This document shows, piece after piece, positions 1 to 8,287 of a stretch of 64,000 nt of DNA. The DNA lies in assembly GCA_029213065.1 (NCBI GenBank), contig JARGPH010000019.1, positions 1 through 64,000 on the forward strand, in the 5' to 3' direction. Made by a program: the position numbers and the translations under genes. Under the pieces are notes generated by a model that saw nothing but the letters and a program-made list of their open reading frames with translations, was not told where the DNA came from and searched no databases. Within the stretch, counting starts at the first letter, position 1; every line of letters begins with the position of its first letter. Origin of the DNA: Verrucomicrobiales bacterium (GTDB lineage Bacteria > Verrucomicrobiota > Verrucomicrobiia > Verrucomicrobiales > DEV007).

Positions 1-67
1 AAGAGAGCAGGTTCACAACAGCGATCAAAAGGATAGCGACCAAAAGAGCAATAACAGTATTTTTCAT
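1..67 (-). CDS. N-terminal fragment of a membrane or secreted protein (runs off left edge)
   Basis: On the minus strand an ATG at 67-65 opens a frame that stays open to the window edge (22 codons). It begins Met-Lys-Asn-Thr and continues with about 18 hydrophobic residues (IALLVAILLIAVVNLL). This has the look of a signal peptide or a first transmembrane helix. No convincing Shine-Dalgarno sequence precedes it, and too little is present to name a family. The gene would continue to the left of the window, downstream of and in the same direction as the HAD phosphatase. Confidence 0.35.
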   Translation of the reverse strand, partial: MKNTVIALLVAILLIAVVNLLS

Positions 68-149
68 AAAGGGAGTGCAGCCTAAACGAGGCCGGAGAGG
101 AAGGACACCAGATTTTCAGCTCTGTGTAAAGCACTAACGAGCCCTCAAA

Positions 150-854
150 CTAAAAAAGCGCTTCAATTCTCGTGAGCGCTTCTTCGGATTCTGCCAGATT
201 GGAAAGGAAGGCATCCGGCGCCGCGGCCTCTAAAACCTCAGCACTTACCGTTCCTGTGCTTACCGCAAGCACCTTCGCACCGAACGCTCTTGCGCAATAG
301 ATGTCCTTCAGCGTGTCACCGACCACGAGCGTATTCTCAGCCACGAAAGTCTCGCGATGCACTTCAGCAGCCCGGGCCAGAGCAATGGGGCCGAGACGAT
401 TTCGATCGGCATGATCATCACCGAAACCACCCGTTTGAAAATGATGATCCATCTCATAACGCTCCAGTTTAATAAAAGCGCCCCGCATCGTATTCCCCGT
501 CAGCAGGGCGATTTCGTAGCGGTCATCTTTGGAAAGCGCATCCAACAGCGGAAGCACTCCCGGCAGGGCACGTCCCCGTATCTCGTCGCTTTTGAGAAAC
601 CGGGAAGCGAGATCATCTGCATAGGAATGAAAAAACCGCTCCCTTGCCTCAGGCGAATGCTCGATGGCAAAGTGATCGAACAGAAAACCGGCAACACCAC
701 TGTCAGTGGCACCCCCGAGATCGAGAGGAGGAAACTCACGTCCTTCACACTCGGGAAAAGCCGTGTAGAAACCGTTTTGCAACGAAACAAGACCGGCACC
801 CATCGTATCAACGAGGGTGCCGTCTATATCGAATAATATCAGTCTGCGAGCCAT
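150..854 (-). CDS. HAD-superfamily phosphatase, phosphoglycolate-phosphatase-like
   Basis: This 234-aa protein carries the haloacid dehalogenase signatures in order: FDIDGT with nucleophile Asp9 and acid/base Asp11, LLTGN with Thr119, and VVGDTLKD with the Mg-binding Asp180 and Asp184. The helical cap lies between about residues 20 and 90, a C1-type cap as in phosphoglycolate phosphatases. Members hydrolyse small phosphate esters in the cytoplasm; the substrate cannot be read from the sequence. It lies 27 nt downstream of infC on the same strand and may be cotranscribed with it. The family call is secure, the exact substrate is not. Confidence 0.85.
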   Translation of the reverse strand: MARRLILFDIDGTLVDTMGAGLVSLQNGFYTAFPECEGREFPPLDLGGATDSGVAGFLFDHFAIEHSPEARERFFHSYADDLASRFLKSDEIRGRALPGVLPLLDALSKDDRYEIALLTGNTMRGAFIKLERYEMDHHFQTGGFGDDHADRNRLGPIALARAAEVHRETFVAENTLVVGDTLKDIYCARAFGAKVLAVSTGTVSAEVLEAAAPDAFLSNLAESEEALTRIEALF

Positions 855-881
855 TTCAACCGCGTCGCAGCCGGAGAATTA

Positions 882-1583
882 TCACTTCTCCTCTTTGGAA
901 TCGTCGACAGCCGAATCCTCAGTCGCCGCCTCATCATCATGTGAATCGTCATCATGGGAATCGTAGCCATCCGCTTCATCAGAAGCAGACATTTCCGCTT
1001 CGGCTTCATCGAGATCGACTTCTTCGTCATCGAGACGAAACTTCCGCTTCTGCTTCTCTTTCGGAAGTGGCGAAAGCATCATGAGAATGTTCCGGTTGTT
1101 GAGCTTGGGCTCCAAATCGACGTTGGCGACTCCCGCAAGATCCTCTTTGACCCGATCAAGAACAACAAATCCGAGTTCCTTGTGCGCCATCTGACGACCG
1201 CGGAACTGGAGCTGGATACGCACCTTATAACCGGCAGCAAGAAAGTCCTCTGCGTGAATCAATTTGTTCACGTAGTCGTGCTGCTCAATGCCAACACGGA
1301 ACTTAACTTCCTTCTCACGCTTTTTAGGCTTCTCCGTTTTCTTTTGCTTCGAGAGTTCATATTTGTACTTCCCGTAGTCAACGATGCGGCAAACCGGCGG
1401 CTTGGCATGCGGAGCGATCTCCACAAGGTCCAGTCCGAGTTCTTTTGCCTTTTTAAGCGCCTTGTGGGTTTGAAGAACGATATTGTGCTCACCGTAAATC
1501 ACCCGAATCTCGGGTGCACGGATGCGCTCGTTTACTCTCGTCCTTGGTTCACGTGGCCGGCGTCTGATGGGTCTCTTAGCGAT
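882..1583 (-). CDS. infC: Translation initiation factor IF-3 with non-canonical ATC start and acidic tail
   Basis: IF-3 binds the 30S subunit, keeps subunits apart and proofreads initiator tRNA. Both domains are present: the N domain (about 10-90, with VDLVEI-like and PPVCRIVDYGKYKYE motifs) and the C domain (about 110-180, with FRGRQMAHKELG). Homology to other IF-3s continues upstream of the first GTG at 1502 (RVNERIRAPEIRV matches the normal N terminus). The only possible start in that stretch is ATC: a TAA stop is in frame just upstream, and an AGGAGG box sits 9 nt before ATC 1583-1581. A second ATC at 1589 is too close to the box. infC is known for rare starts (AUU in E. coli), which allow autoregulation. 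The 233-aa product ends in a roughly 49-residue tail that is about half Asp/Glu, absent from ordinary IF-3. Confidence 0.93.
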   Translation of the reverse strand: MAKRPIRRRPREPRTRVNERIRAPEIRVIYGEHNIVLQTHKALKKAKELGLDLVEIAPHAKPPVCRIVDYGKYKYELSKQKKTEKPKKREKEVKFRVGIEQHDYVNKLIHAEDFLAAGYKVRIQLQFRGRQMAHKELGFVVLDRVKEDLAGVANVDLEPKLNNRNILMMLSPLPKEKQKRKFRLDDEEVDLDEAEAEMSASDEADGYDSHDDDSHDDEAATEDSAVDDSKEEK

Positions 1584-1585
1584 AG

Positions 1586-1600
1586 CGATTTACCTCCTGT
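1586..1600 (-). promoter_or_regulatory. Shine-Dalgarno that decides the infC start
   Basis: On the minus strand the text reads AGGAGG, then TAAATCGCT, then ATC. The perfect Shine-Dalgarno is 9 nt from the ATC at 1583-1581 and only 3 nt from the ATC at 1589-1587. The TAA between them closes the frame upstream, so no ATG, GTG or TTG start is available that would keep the conserved N terminus of IF-3. Confidence 0.8.
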
Positions 1601-1696
1601 ATTGATATATGGTTAGTCAAAAATTGAGAGAACTATGCAATAGAACCCCCGGGTGCGATACAGCCCCTGGAGGGCAACATCGAAATGGTTGAAAGA

Positions 1697-1721
1697 AGTC
1701 GGACGAAAGAAGTCTCCGACT
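1697..1721 (-). other. Hairpin in the thrS-infC intergenic region
   Basis: AGTCGGA (1697-1703) and TCCGACT (1715-1721) form a perfect 7-bp stem with an 11-nt loop in the 171-nt gap between thrS and infC. There is no T-run, so it is unlikely to be a simple terminator. It would lie in a thrS-infC readthrough transcript or in the infC leader, where it could act in processing or control. The role is not shown by the sequence. Confidence 0.35.
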
Positions 1722-1754
1722 CATGCTGAATTGTGGAAGCTGAAACCAACTTAA

Positions 1755-3641
1755 TCATAAGCTGCGGGAGGCGATCTCTGCGACCACTTTCTCCCTGAAA
1801 TCAACGACGCTGAGTGCGCCTTCATCACCGCGATCACGATGACGGACGGAAACCTGATTCAATTCCTGTTCTTTAGCTCCTATAATTAACATATACGGAA
1901 TCCTGTCCAACTGAGCAAGTCGAATTTTCGCCCCGACTTTTTCGTCAGCGCTGTCGACTTTAACCCGGATTCCGTCTTCACGGAGCTGATCGTAGACCGC
2001 CTGAGCATCATCAACAAACTTCTCCGAGATCGGCAAAATTCGGACCTGCTCGGGAGCAAGCCAGGTGGGAAACTTACCGGCAAAGTGCTCAATCAACACG
2101 CCGACGAAACGCTCCATGGAACCGAACGGCGCCCGGTGAATCATGACAGGGCGATGCGGTGAATTGTCTGAACCGATGTATTCGAGACCGAATCGCTCCG
2201 GCAAATTGTAATCCACCTGAACGGTTCCGAGCTGCCACTCGCGTCCGATGACGTCTTTGACAACGAAATCGATTTTCGGTCCGTAAAAGGCCGCCTCGCC
2301 GGGCTCTTCAGCAAAATCGGTTCCCAGAGTCGTCGCCGCTTCGCGCAAAGCGGATTCCGCTTTGTCCCATTTTGCGGGATCACCGACGTATTTGGAAGAA
2401 TCAGGATCGCGCAGGCCAACCCGCACGCGGTAATCGTCCATTCCCAGCGTTCCGAGAACGATCTTCACCAACTCAAGGCAACCAAGAATTTCATCCTTCA
2501 CCTGATCTTCGGTGCAGAAGATATGGGCATCATCCTGAGTGAAACCCCGAACACGGGTCATTCCGCCGAGCTCACCCGACTGCTCCCAGCGATAGACGGT
2601 GCCGAATTCAGCGAGCCTCACTGGAAGATCGCGGTAGCTGTGATGATTGCTTTGGAAAATTTTGATGTGATGCGGGCAGTTCATCGGCTTCAGAAGAAAC
2701 CCGTCGACTTCGCCCGACTCGAGCTTGTTCGAGAGCTCGCCACAGCCACAACCTTCGTCAGCGAGCGCTTTCATGCTCTCTTTCTCGATCACGGGCGGGA
2801 ACTGAGAATCGGCGTAATAAGGAAAGTGCCCCGAAGTCCTGTAGAGATCGAGCTTTCCAATGTGCGGCGTGAAAACCTGACTGTATCCCTGTCGCACAAG
2901 GTGCTCGCCGATGAAATTCTGCAACTCCTGACGTATCACAGCGCCATTGGGCTTCCAGAGAACGAGCCCCTGCCCGACCGCTTCATCGATATGAAACAGA
3001 TCGAGATCCTTTCCGAGCTTGCGGTGATCACGCAATTTTGCCTCTTCGAGCCGCTCGAGATGCTCCGTTAGAAGTGTCCTGTTTTTAAACGCGGTTCCAT
3101 AAACCCGCTGCAACTGAGGATTTGAGGCGTCGCCTTTATAGAAAGCACTGGCAACACTCATTACCTTGAAAGCTTTGCAATTACCGGTCCGTCCCACGTG
3201 AGGTCCCGCGCAGAGATCCCAGAAATCGCCGTTCTTATAAAGGGAAATTTCCTCGTCCTCCGGAATCTCTTCAAGCAGGTCGATTTTGAAAACACTCGGG
3301 GTATCGCGATCACCAAGAGCGGCAAGCCGACCGCTTTGAGCCATCTTGAGCGCTTCAGCGCGGGAGACGATTTCCTTTTCGAAAACCTGATTCTCCTTCA
3401 CGATCTTTTTCATCTCCCCCTCAATCGCGTCGAAATCATCGGGCGTGATGCGATGCTCGAGGTCGACATCGTAATAGAAACCATTCTCAACCGGCGGTCC
3501 CGCAGCGAACTGAGCATCGGGCCACAGCTTTGCGATAGCCGTCGCGAGAACGTGTGCCGTAGAATGCCTAAGGCGTTCCAGATCAGACATTTGATCACGT
3601 TCTTCGAGAGTTTTTCGCTGCTTTTCCTGAGAGTCCGCCAT
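1755..3641 (-). CDS. thrS: Threonyl-tRNA synthetase lacking the N-terminal TGS domain
   Basis: This 628-aa enzyme charges tRNA-Thr. The editing domain is present (His26-x3-His30 in RHSTAH; Cys144 and His148 in CAGPHV), followed by the class II catalytic core (motif 2 region RVRGFTQDDAHIF, zinc Cys322 in MNCPHH) and the anticodon-binding domain from about 530. The protein begins about 47 residues later than E. coli ThrRS relative to the editing motif, so the N-terminal TGS domain is missing. A roughly 34-residue insertion (about 281-314) with Cys298-Gly-Cys300 precedes the MNCPHH zinc motif. The gene is followed by infC, the classic thrS-infC order. Both oddities could be lineage-typical; the identification is secure. 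Confidence 0.95.
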   Translation of the reverse strand: MADSQEKQRKTLEERDQMSDLERLRHSTAHVLATAIAKLWPDAQFAAGPPVENGFYYDVDLEHRITPDDFDAIEGEMKKIVKENQVFEKEIVSRAEALKMAQSGRLAALGDRDTPSVFKIDLLEEIPEDEEISLYKNGDFWDLCAGPHVGRTGNCKAFKVMSVASAFYKGDASNPQLQRVYGTAFKNRTLLTEHLERLEEAKLRDHRKLGKDLDLFHIDEAVGQGLVLWKPNGAVIRQELQNFIGEHLVRQGYSQVFTPHIGKLDLYRTSGHFPYYADSQFPPVIEKESMKALADEGCGCGELSNKLESGEVDGFLLKPMNCPHHIKIFQSNHHSYRDLPVRLAEFGTVYRWEQSGELGGMTRVRGFTQDDAHIFCTEDQVKDEILGCLELVKIVLGTLGMDDYRVRVGLRDPDSSKYVGDPAKWDKAESALREAATTLGTDFAEEPGEAAFYGPKIDFVVKDVIGREWQLGTVQVDYNLPERFGLEYIGSDNSPHRPVMIHRAPFGSMERFVGVLIEHFAGKFPTWLAPEQVRILPISEKFVDDAQAVYDQLREDGIRVKVDSADEKVGAKIRLAQLDRIPYMLIIGAKEQELNQVSVRHRDRGDEGALSVVDFREKVVAEIASRSL

Positions 3642-3778
3642 AGTCGTTTATAAAGTGATGCTCAAACTACCTATTTTCGGGCATTTACCAACCAGAAAGG
3701 CCCGCAAAAAGAAGAGAAAATCTTCTGTTGATCTTCTGAAAATCTAATGAATACTTTCGGCCCTCACATTCGAGGAAA

Positions 3779-3852
3779 CGGGATGTAGCACAGCTTGGTA
3801 GTGCGCCTGGTTTGGGACCAGGAGGTCGCTGGTTCGAATCCAGTCATCCCGA
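3779..3852 (+). tRNA. tRNA-Pro (anticodon UGG)
   Basis: A full cloverleaf can be drawn. The acceptor stem CGGGATG pairs with CATCCCG, the anticodon stem CCTGG pairs with CCAGG, and the loop TTTGGGA gives anticodon TGG. The T loop is GTTCGAATC. The 3' CCA is not encoded; the discriminator is A3852. UGG reads CCA/CCG and usually other proline codons. A transposase remnant lies just downstream. Confidence 0.95.
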
Positions 3853-3879
3853 CTCTCTTCTGCGACGCAGAAGGATTGA

Positions 3880-4141
3880 GGGTCTCCACCAAAGTTTGGG
3901 GACTGTTCTATTTTTAGCCGCATTCAGCGATGACTCGCAAGCGGTAGTTTTCAAAACTCTTGAAGCCGTAAGCGCGGCGTTGGATGAGTTTCATTTTTCT
4001 GTGGAAGCCTTCGGTGATGCCGTTGCTTTTGCTGAAGCGCCACCTGCAGGCGATCGGCTCATCCCGGTCTGCCAAGGTTTTGGCGAGTCTTATGATCGGT
4101 TTAAAGCCACTCGCTTTGAGAGTTTCGAAACGTTCCGGCAA
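3880..4141 (-). mobile_element. Remnant of an ISL3-family insertion sequence
   Basis: The transposase C-terminal fragment at 3914-4141 is bordered downstream by GGGTCTCCACC from 3880. This resembles the terminal inverted repeat of ISL3-type elements by memory, not by alignment. No matching left inverted repeat and no 5' part of the transposase were found before the next gene at 4299, so the element is truncated. It lies 28 nt beyond the tRNA-Pro gene. Confidence 0.45.
3914..4141 (-). pseudogene. ISL3-family transposase, C-terminal fragment
   Basis: The minus-strand frame encodes about 75 residues ending in SNGITEGFHRK followed by KLIQRRAYGFKSFENYRLRV. That is the typical end of ISL3 DDE transposases, with the N-x-x-x-E-G-x-x-x-K pattern followed by RRARGF-x-x-F-x-N-F-R. 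Intact proteins of this family have about 400 residues, so more than four fifths is missing. There is no proper start codon and no continuation of homology upstream. It is a fossil, not a working gene. Confidence 0.7.
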
Positions 4142-4298
4142 TTGAGGGATTACACGGATGACATGGAAGGGGCTTTTGCTGTACGTTGGATGGAAAAGGC
4201 GGGCGCGGGATCTGATCGTTGCGTCTGAGATGCGGGAGCAATCGAACCGCGATCCAATTCAACGCCCTTTTTCTGAAGCAATTTGACGTCCGGAAATA

Positions 4299-4937
4299 AT
4301 GAGTTCACAGCGTTTTCAACCGGTTTGGAGATTCTCCGCCTCGATTGCGCTGCTGATTATCTCGTTCAATCAAAGCTCCTGTAGAAGTCTCCCCGGGCAA
4401 TCGAAAGCAACGATGAGATTCCCTGAAATTCTGGAGGGCCACTCCATATGCGAAACCACCATCCGAACTTATCCGGGAGTCCCAATTGCCCGACTTAGCC
4501 TGAAACTCACAGGCCGGGTCAAAAGCGATACCCGGTTTGATATCCACGAACAAACAACGATCAATGGCGTGCCGACTGAAAATCGAACCTACCGGCTTAT
4601 GCGATCTGAACATGGAGAATGGCTTGCTACCGCACCCTGTATCGTAGGCGAGGGAGTAGGCACGACATCTCAAAACAAAATACGATGGAAATACGAAAGT
4701 TGGGAAAGGCTTCCTAACGGACGAATAATCAATCTGAAAGTCGCGGAGCGATGGACTGCGATCGCCCCCGATAAAATTCAAATCAATCAGGTGTTCTTTA
4801 AATATGGAATACCATTGGCATTCGGAAAAGGAACCATTATAAAATCACCTGTTCAGGGAGTCTCCTCAACGCATTCGCGTCTATTGATACCGGGTAGGCT
4901 GCGACCATTCAAATATGACACCGGATCCCGCCAATAA
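4299..4937 (+). CDS. Probable lipoprotein, DUF3833-like
   Basis: This 212-aa protein starts with a hydrophobic signal (residues about 12-25) ending in QSSC, a weak lipobox, so it may be lipid-anchored at Cys28. The body follows the DUF3833 layout: FPEILEGHS near the start, then an IVGEGVG motif, then KIRWKYE, then VFFKYGIPLAFGKGTI at the end. DUF3833 proteins have no established activity and often sit near lipid-modifying genes. The next gene starts 23 nt before this one ends, so the two are translated from one message. The family match is by pattern only. Confidence 0.55.
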   Translation: MSSQRFQPVWRFSASIALLIISFNQSSCRSLPGQSKATMRFPEILEGHSICETTIRTYPGVPIARLSLKLTGRVKSDTRFDIHEQTTINGVPTENRTYRLMRSEHGEWLATAPCIVGEGVGTTSQNKIRWKYESWERLPNGRIINLKVAERWTAIAPDKIQINQVFFKYGIPLAFGKGTIIKSPVQGVSSTHSRLLIPGRLRPFKYDTGSRQ

Positions 4938-5502
4938 AGACAAAGCGTTCTTCGAGTTTATCGATATCTGGAAAATCCATGCAGACAGAGAGGAACTTGC
5001 CGCCTGCTCTCTCAATTTTTCCGAGGCAGCTCGATGGTGGCCTGCCTGCTTTCTGAGAACCGAAACAGTCTCACTTGGAGACGAAAACGGAGTCGGCGGT
5101 GAGGTAAGAGCTCTAACAAAGGGACTGCTCCCTTACTGCCTCAACGTCGTTATCAAAGTGGAAGATGCCGACCCTTTAAATTGGTATCGATTTCAGTTCA
5201 GTGGAGATCTCAACGGCTCTTCCCTACTCGAGATCCAGTATCAAGATGGTGTCGCAGAGATGAAGTTCACCTCCACACTGCTCGCTACCAAATCAATCAT
5301 TAGAAATTCGCCACGACTCTTCAAACCAGTCTTTGCTTCGAATCACAACTGGGTGATGCGTCGAGGCGAGACAAGCTTTCAGACTGAGGTCAGGAGAGTC
5401 AGTGGTGAAGAGGAATATTCAGCCGATGTTCCGGGCCCTGCATTTCCACACAATCTCCCATGGGTGGTGAATCGAATTCCATGGGGAAGGTGTGCCAAAT
5501 GA
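4915..5502 (+). CDS. SRPBCC (START/Bet v1-like) family protein
   Basis: This 195-aa protein lacks a signal peptide. It begins with FFEFIDIWKIHADREEL and contains ARWWP, an early LPYCLNVVIKV strand and a LNWYRFQFSGDL strand. This is the beta-strand and helix pattern of polyketide-cyclase/START-like SRPBCC proteins, which bind hydrophobic ligands in a central cavity. It overlaps the DUF3833-like gene by 23 nt, and its TGA overlaps the next start (ATGA), so it is tightly coupled to the exporter. An intracellular carrier or tailoring role for a lipid exported by the neighbour is inferred. Confidence 0.6.
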   Translation: MTPDPANKDKAFFEFIDIWKIHADREELAACSLNFSEAARWWPACFLRTETVSLGDENGVGGEVRALTKGLLPYCLNVVIKVEDADPLNWYRFQFSGDLNGSSLLEIQYQDGVAEMKFTSTLLATKSIIRNSPRLFKPVFASNHNWVMRRGETSFQTEVRRVSGEEEYSADVPGPAFPHNLPWVVNRIPWGRCAK

Positions 5503-7697
5503 ATTTTGAGCGGCTCGCCAATCTCGTTTTTCTCAATCGCAAAGTATCCGCGTCACTGCTGATTGGAATGTCGGTGGTGGCCCTTTATGGCCTGACTCAG
5601 CTCAAATTTGACGACGACCTCGATTCGATTTTCAGAGGAAACAGCAGCGAGCAGGCGCTTCTCGACAAACTCTCCGGGCAGATCCAGTTCGAGCAAACCG
5701 GATTTCTAGTTCTATTCGAAGCTGAAGATCTCTTCTCCAACGAGGTCATCGCAACATTGAGAGAGCTCCATTTCGATCTGCAGGACATCGACGGAGTTGC
5801 GAAAGTCCAATCGATTCTCCAGGCACGCGACGGCAACCTCGCCCCTATCATCCCCGGCCCCGGAGCAGACGAGGGCCAACTCGACAAAGCGCGGACTCTA
5901 CTGCGAGACGTTCCGGGATTTGGAAGCAACGAAGGGAAAAATGCGACACTCCTGATTGTTGACCCCGTAGATCCGGGTGCACACATTGAAGAACTCAATC
6001 AAGTCTACGAGGCACTACAGGCGGCCGCGCTAAACGCATCAAATACAGGACTCGTTTCGACCGGCGTCAGTGGCCTGCCTGCGCTTCGCTGTGAACTCGT
6101 TGACATCGAAAAGCGTGAACTCCCCCTCCTCATACTGGTGGGAGCCCTTCTCGGCACCGCTGTCGCATTGTCTCTTTTTCGCAGCTGGTTCGCGTGGATC
6201 GCCACCTTCCCGGTTCCGCTTATCGCCGCTTTCTGGAGTCTCGGCTTAATGGGCCTGACCGGTCGGACCTTTGACCTCATCTCTATTGTCATCCCGCCTC
6301 TCGCCATGGCAATCGCGATTACCGACGCGGTTCATCTGCTTTGCGGAATCCGCGAGAAAGTCGAAGAAGGCCACTCACCGAAAGAGGCCTCGCGCCTGGG
6401 GATTCGGCTCGTCGGACCGGCCTGCTTTCTTTCATCCCTGACGACGATGTTTGCTTTTCTCTCCCTGACGCTGTCATCGAGCCCGATGCTGTCCCGATTC
6501 GGTGTCACCTGCGCCGGAGTCACTCTGGCCGTTTTCACATCAACTCTGCTATGGGTTCCATTCATCACCACCACTCGCTCCGGTAGATTGATCGGCAGAA
6601 AGAAGCCCCCACCCAGCCCATCGAGTTTCTCACCGGCGACGAAGCACCCCGCTTTGTTTGTCTGGATTTCCGCAGCACTGCTCGGAATCTGCCTCTTCTT
6701 TGTTTCCCAATTTCAGCCTGATTACAAATTCAGCGAAAATCTCTCCGCAACCAATCCTGCGATGGAAACGCTTGCCTCAATCGACGACTGGTTCGGTTTC
6801 TCCGGTCATCTCAACGTCATGATAGAATGGCCTCATGACAAAACTTTCGACTCGATCGAAGTGAGAAATCTCATCACCAACGTCGAGACAACGCTGAAGG
6901 AAATCCATCCGGAGAGTGATCCCATCAGTTTAAACTCTCTCATGAGACAGATCCTCGCGAGTGCCGACACCGGAAGTCCAATTCCCGGGTGGCAGGAGCT
7001 TCCCCACACCGTCACGGAAAGATTCCTCAACCCGGAAGCACGGCGCACGGTGATCACATTCCCAGTAGGCGACCGTGGATCGCGGGAGCTCGTTCCCCTG
7101 TTTTCAAGGATCAATGAAGAACTCAACAACCTTCGCAGAAGTCACCCGGGCTATCGAATCGAACTGACTGGACCTACCTTTGTCCACGCGGTCATGAGCG
7201 AAAAAATGATTCGGAATCTGGGGCAGGGCCTCGCTTTCGCCGCCATCGGAATCTTTCTCATCGTGGGTCTCGTTTTCAAATCTTTCGACTTTGCATTCAA
7301 AAGCATTCTTCCCAACCTCCTTCCACTCGCGGGCACTGCGGCCATTCTCGTCATTGCAGGACAATCGATGCATTACAACACCGTGCTGGCGCTGACGATC
7401 GGACTGGGAATAGCAATCGACGACTCAATCCAGTTCCTCTTCCGATTCAGGCACGAATTAAAAGTATCCGGCGGGGATGCAGTGGCAGCAGCTAACAAAA
7501 CACTAAACTCAGTTGGCTCAGCGCTGACTACCACTTCACTGGTTCTAATCACCGGTCTCGGCGCCCTTCTCTTTTGCAGCCTCCCGATGGCGCGCGTCTT
7601 TGCGATCATCATCATCATGGTCATTATTTTCGCCTTGATCGCAGACCTCTACATACTTCCCGCCTTGATGTGCTTAAAGCAAAAGCCCAAACTGTAA
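5499..7697 (+). CDS. MMPL/RND-type lipid exporter
   Basis: This 732-aa membrane protein has two repeated halves, each with one TM helix, a large extracytoplasmic loop and a five-helix bundle (about 15-33, 205-370, 395-415, 555-725). The conserved charged positions are in AIAITDAVHL and IAIDDSIQFLFRFRHE, as in MMPL and hopanoid/sterol-type RND exporters. Length and lack of an AcrB-type funnel insertion separate it from drug RND pumps. ATG 5499 is preferred to the upstream start at 5460 because it gives the ATGA overlap with the preceding stop and has GGGGAAGG just upstream. With DUF3833-like, SRPBCC and DUF1579 neighbours, export of an envelope lipid is inferred. Confidence 0.8.
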   Translation: MNFERLANLVFLNRKVSASLLIGMSVVALYGLTQLKFDDDLDSIFRGNSSEQALLDKLSGQIQFEQTGFLVLFEAEDLFSNEVIATLRELHFDLQDIDGVAKVQSILQARDGNLAPIIPGPGADEGQLDKARTLLRDVPGFGSNEGKNATLLIVDPVDPGAHIEELNQVYEALQAAALNASNTGLVSTGVSGLPALRCELVDIEKRELPLLILVGALLGTAVALSLFRSWFAWIATFPVPLIAAFWSLGLMGLTGRTFDLISIVIPPLAMAIAITDAVHLLCGIREKVEEGHSPKEASRLGIRLVGPACFLSSLTTMFAFLSLTLSSSPMLSRFGVTCAGVTLAVFTSTLLWVPFITTTRSGRLIGRKKPPPSPSSFSPATKHPALFVWISAALLGICLFFVSQFQPDYKFSENLSATNPAMETLASIDDWFGFSGHLNVMIEWPHDKTFDSIEVRNLITNVETTLKEIHPESDPISLNSLMRQILASADTGSPIPGWQELPHTVTERFLNPEARRTVITFPVGDRGSRELVPLFSRINEELNNLRRSHPGYRIELTGPTFVHAVMSEKMIRNLGQGLAFAAIGIFLIVGLVFKSFDFAFKSILPNLLPLAGTAAILVIAGQSMHYNTVLALTIGLGIAIDDSIQFLFRFRHELKVSGGDAVAAANKTLNSVGSALTTTSLVLITGLGALLFCSLPMARVFAIIIIMVIIFALIADLYILPALMCLKQKPKL

Positions 7698-7702
7698 AAA
7701 CA

Positions 7703-8287
7703 ATGAAAGGAACGCTCTCATTTCTCACCATCTTCATTCTTGCGACAACTGCCACAGTTACGGCTCAAGATTCCCGAAAATCACTTATCAGGGAAATAAA
7801 AGAGGCAGGACAAACAGGAGCCGGGCATCAGATTCTGGCACGACTCGAAGGCAAATGGAAAGTGCGCGGGCTCATTCGGATTACCGCGGGGAGCAATCCT
7901 GAAATGATTAGCGGCAACGCCAAGCTGAACTGGATACACGGCCGCCGCTTCCTCGTTCAGGAATTCGACTGCCCCCAACTCGATTTCCCCTACTCCGGAA
8001 CTGGAATCCTCGGCTACGACAACCTCCTTCATGAATTTACAGGAGTCTGGTGTGACAACTCGAATACCGGTCTCGCAACCTACAAAGGCAGCTTCGACCA
8101 GAAACAAAACAAACTGATCTTCAAAGTGGAACAAACCGATCTTCAGACCGCCACGCGGCGTACCGCAACGGCGACCTACACCTTCAACAGTGACTCGACA
8201 ATCGATTACAAAGTGACAACAACTGATTCAGAAGGTGTTCAATTTTCCCCGATTGAGTTCCAATACCGGAAGCAGAAGGGCCTTTAA
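7703..8287 (+). CDS. Secreted DUF1579-family protein
   Basis: The 194-aa product has a clear Sec signal (MKGTLSFLTIFILATTATVTAQD). The body begins with HQILARLEGKWKV, continues with GRRFLVQEF and GTGILGYDNLLHEFTGVWCDN, and ends as an all-beta fold. These are the hallmarks of DUF1579, a lipocalin-like family of unknown activity. ATG 7703 follows the exporter stop by 5 nt and gives the signal peptide, so upstream in-frame starts inside the exporter gene are not used. It is the last gene of the 4299-8287 unit. A periplasmic ligand-binding role is possible but unproven. Confidence 0.75.
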   Translation: MKGTLSFLTIFILATTATVTAQDSRKSLIREIKEAGQTGAGHQILARLEGKWKVRGLIRITAGSNPEMISGNAKLNWIHGRRFLVQEFDCPQLDFPYSGTGILGYDNLLHEFTGVWCDNSNTGLATYKGSFDQKQNKLIFKVEQTDLQTATRRTATATYTFNSDSTIDYKVTTTDSEGVQFSPIEFQYRKQKGL

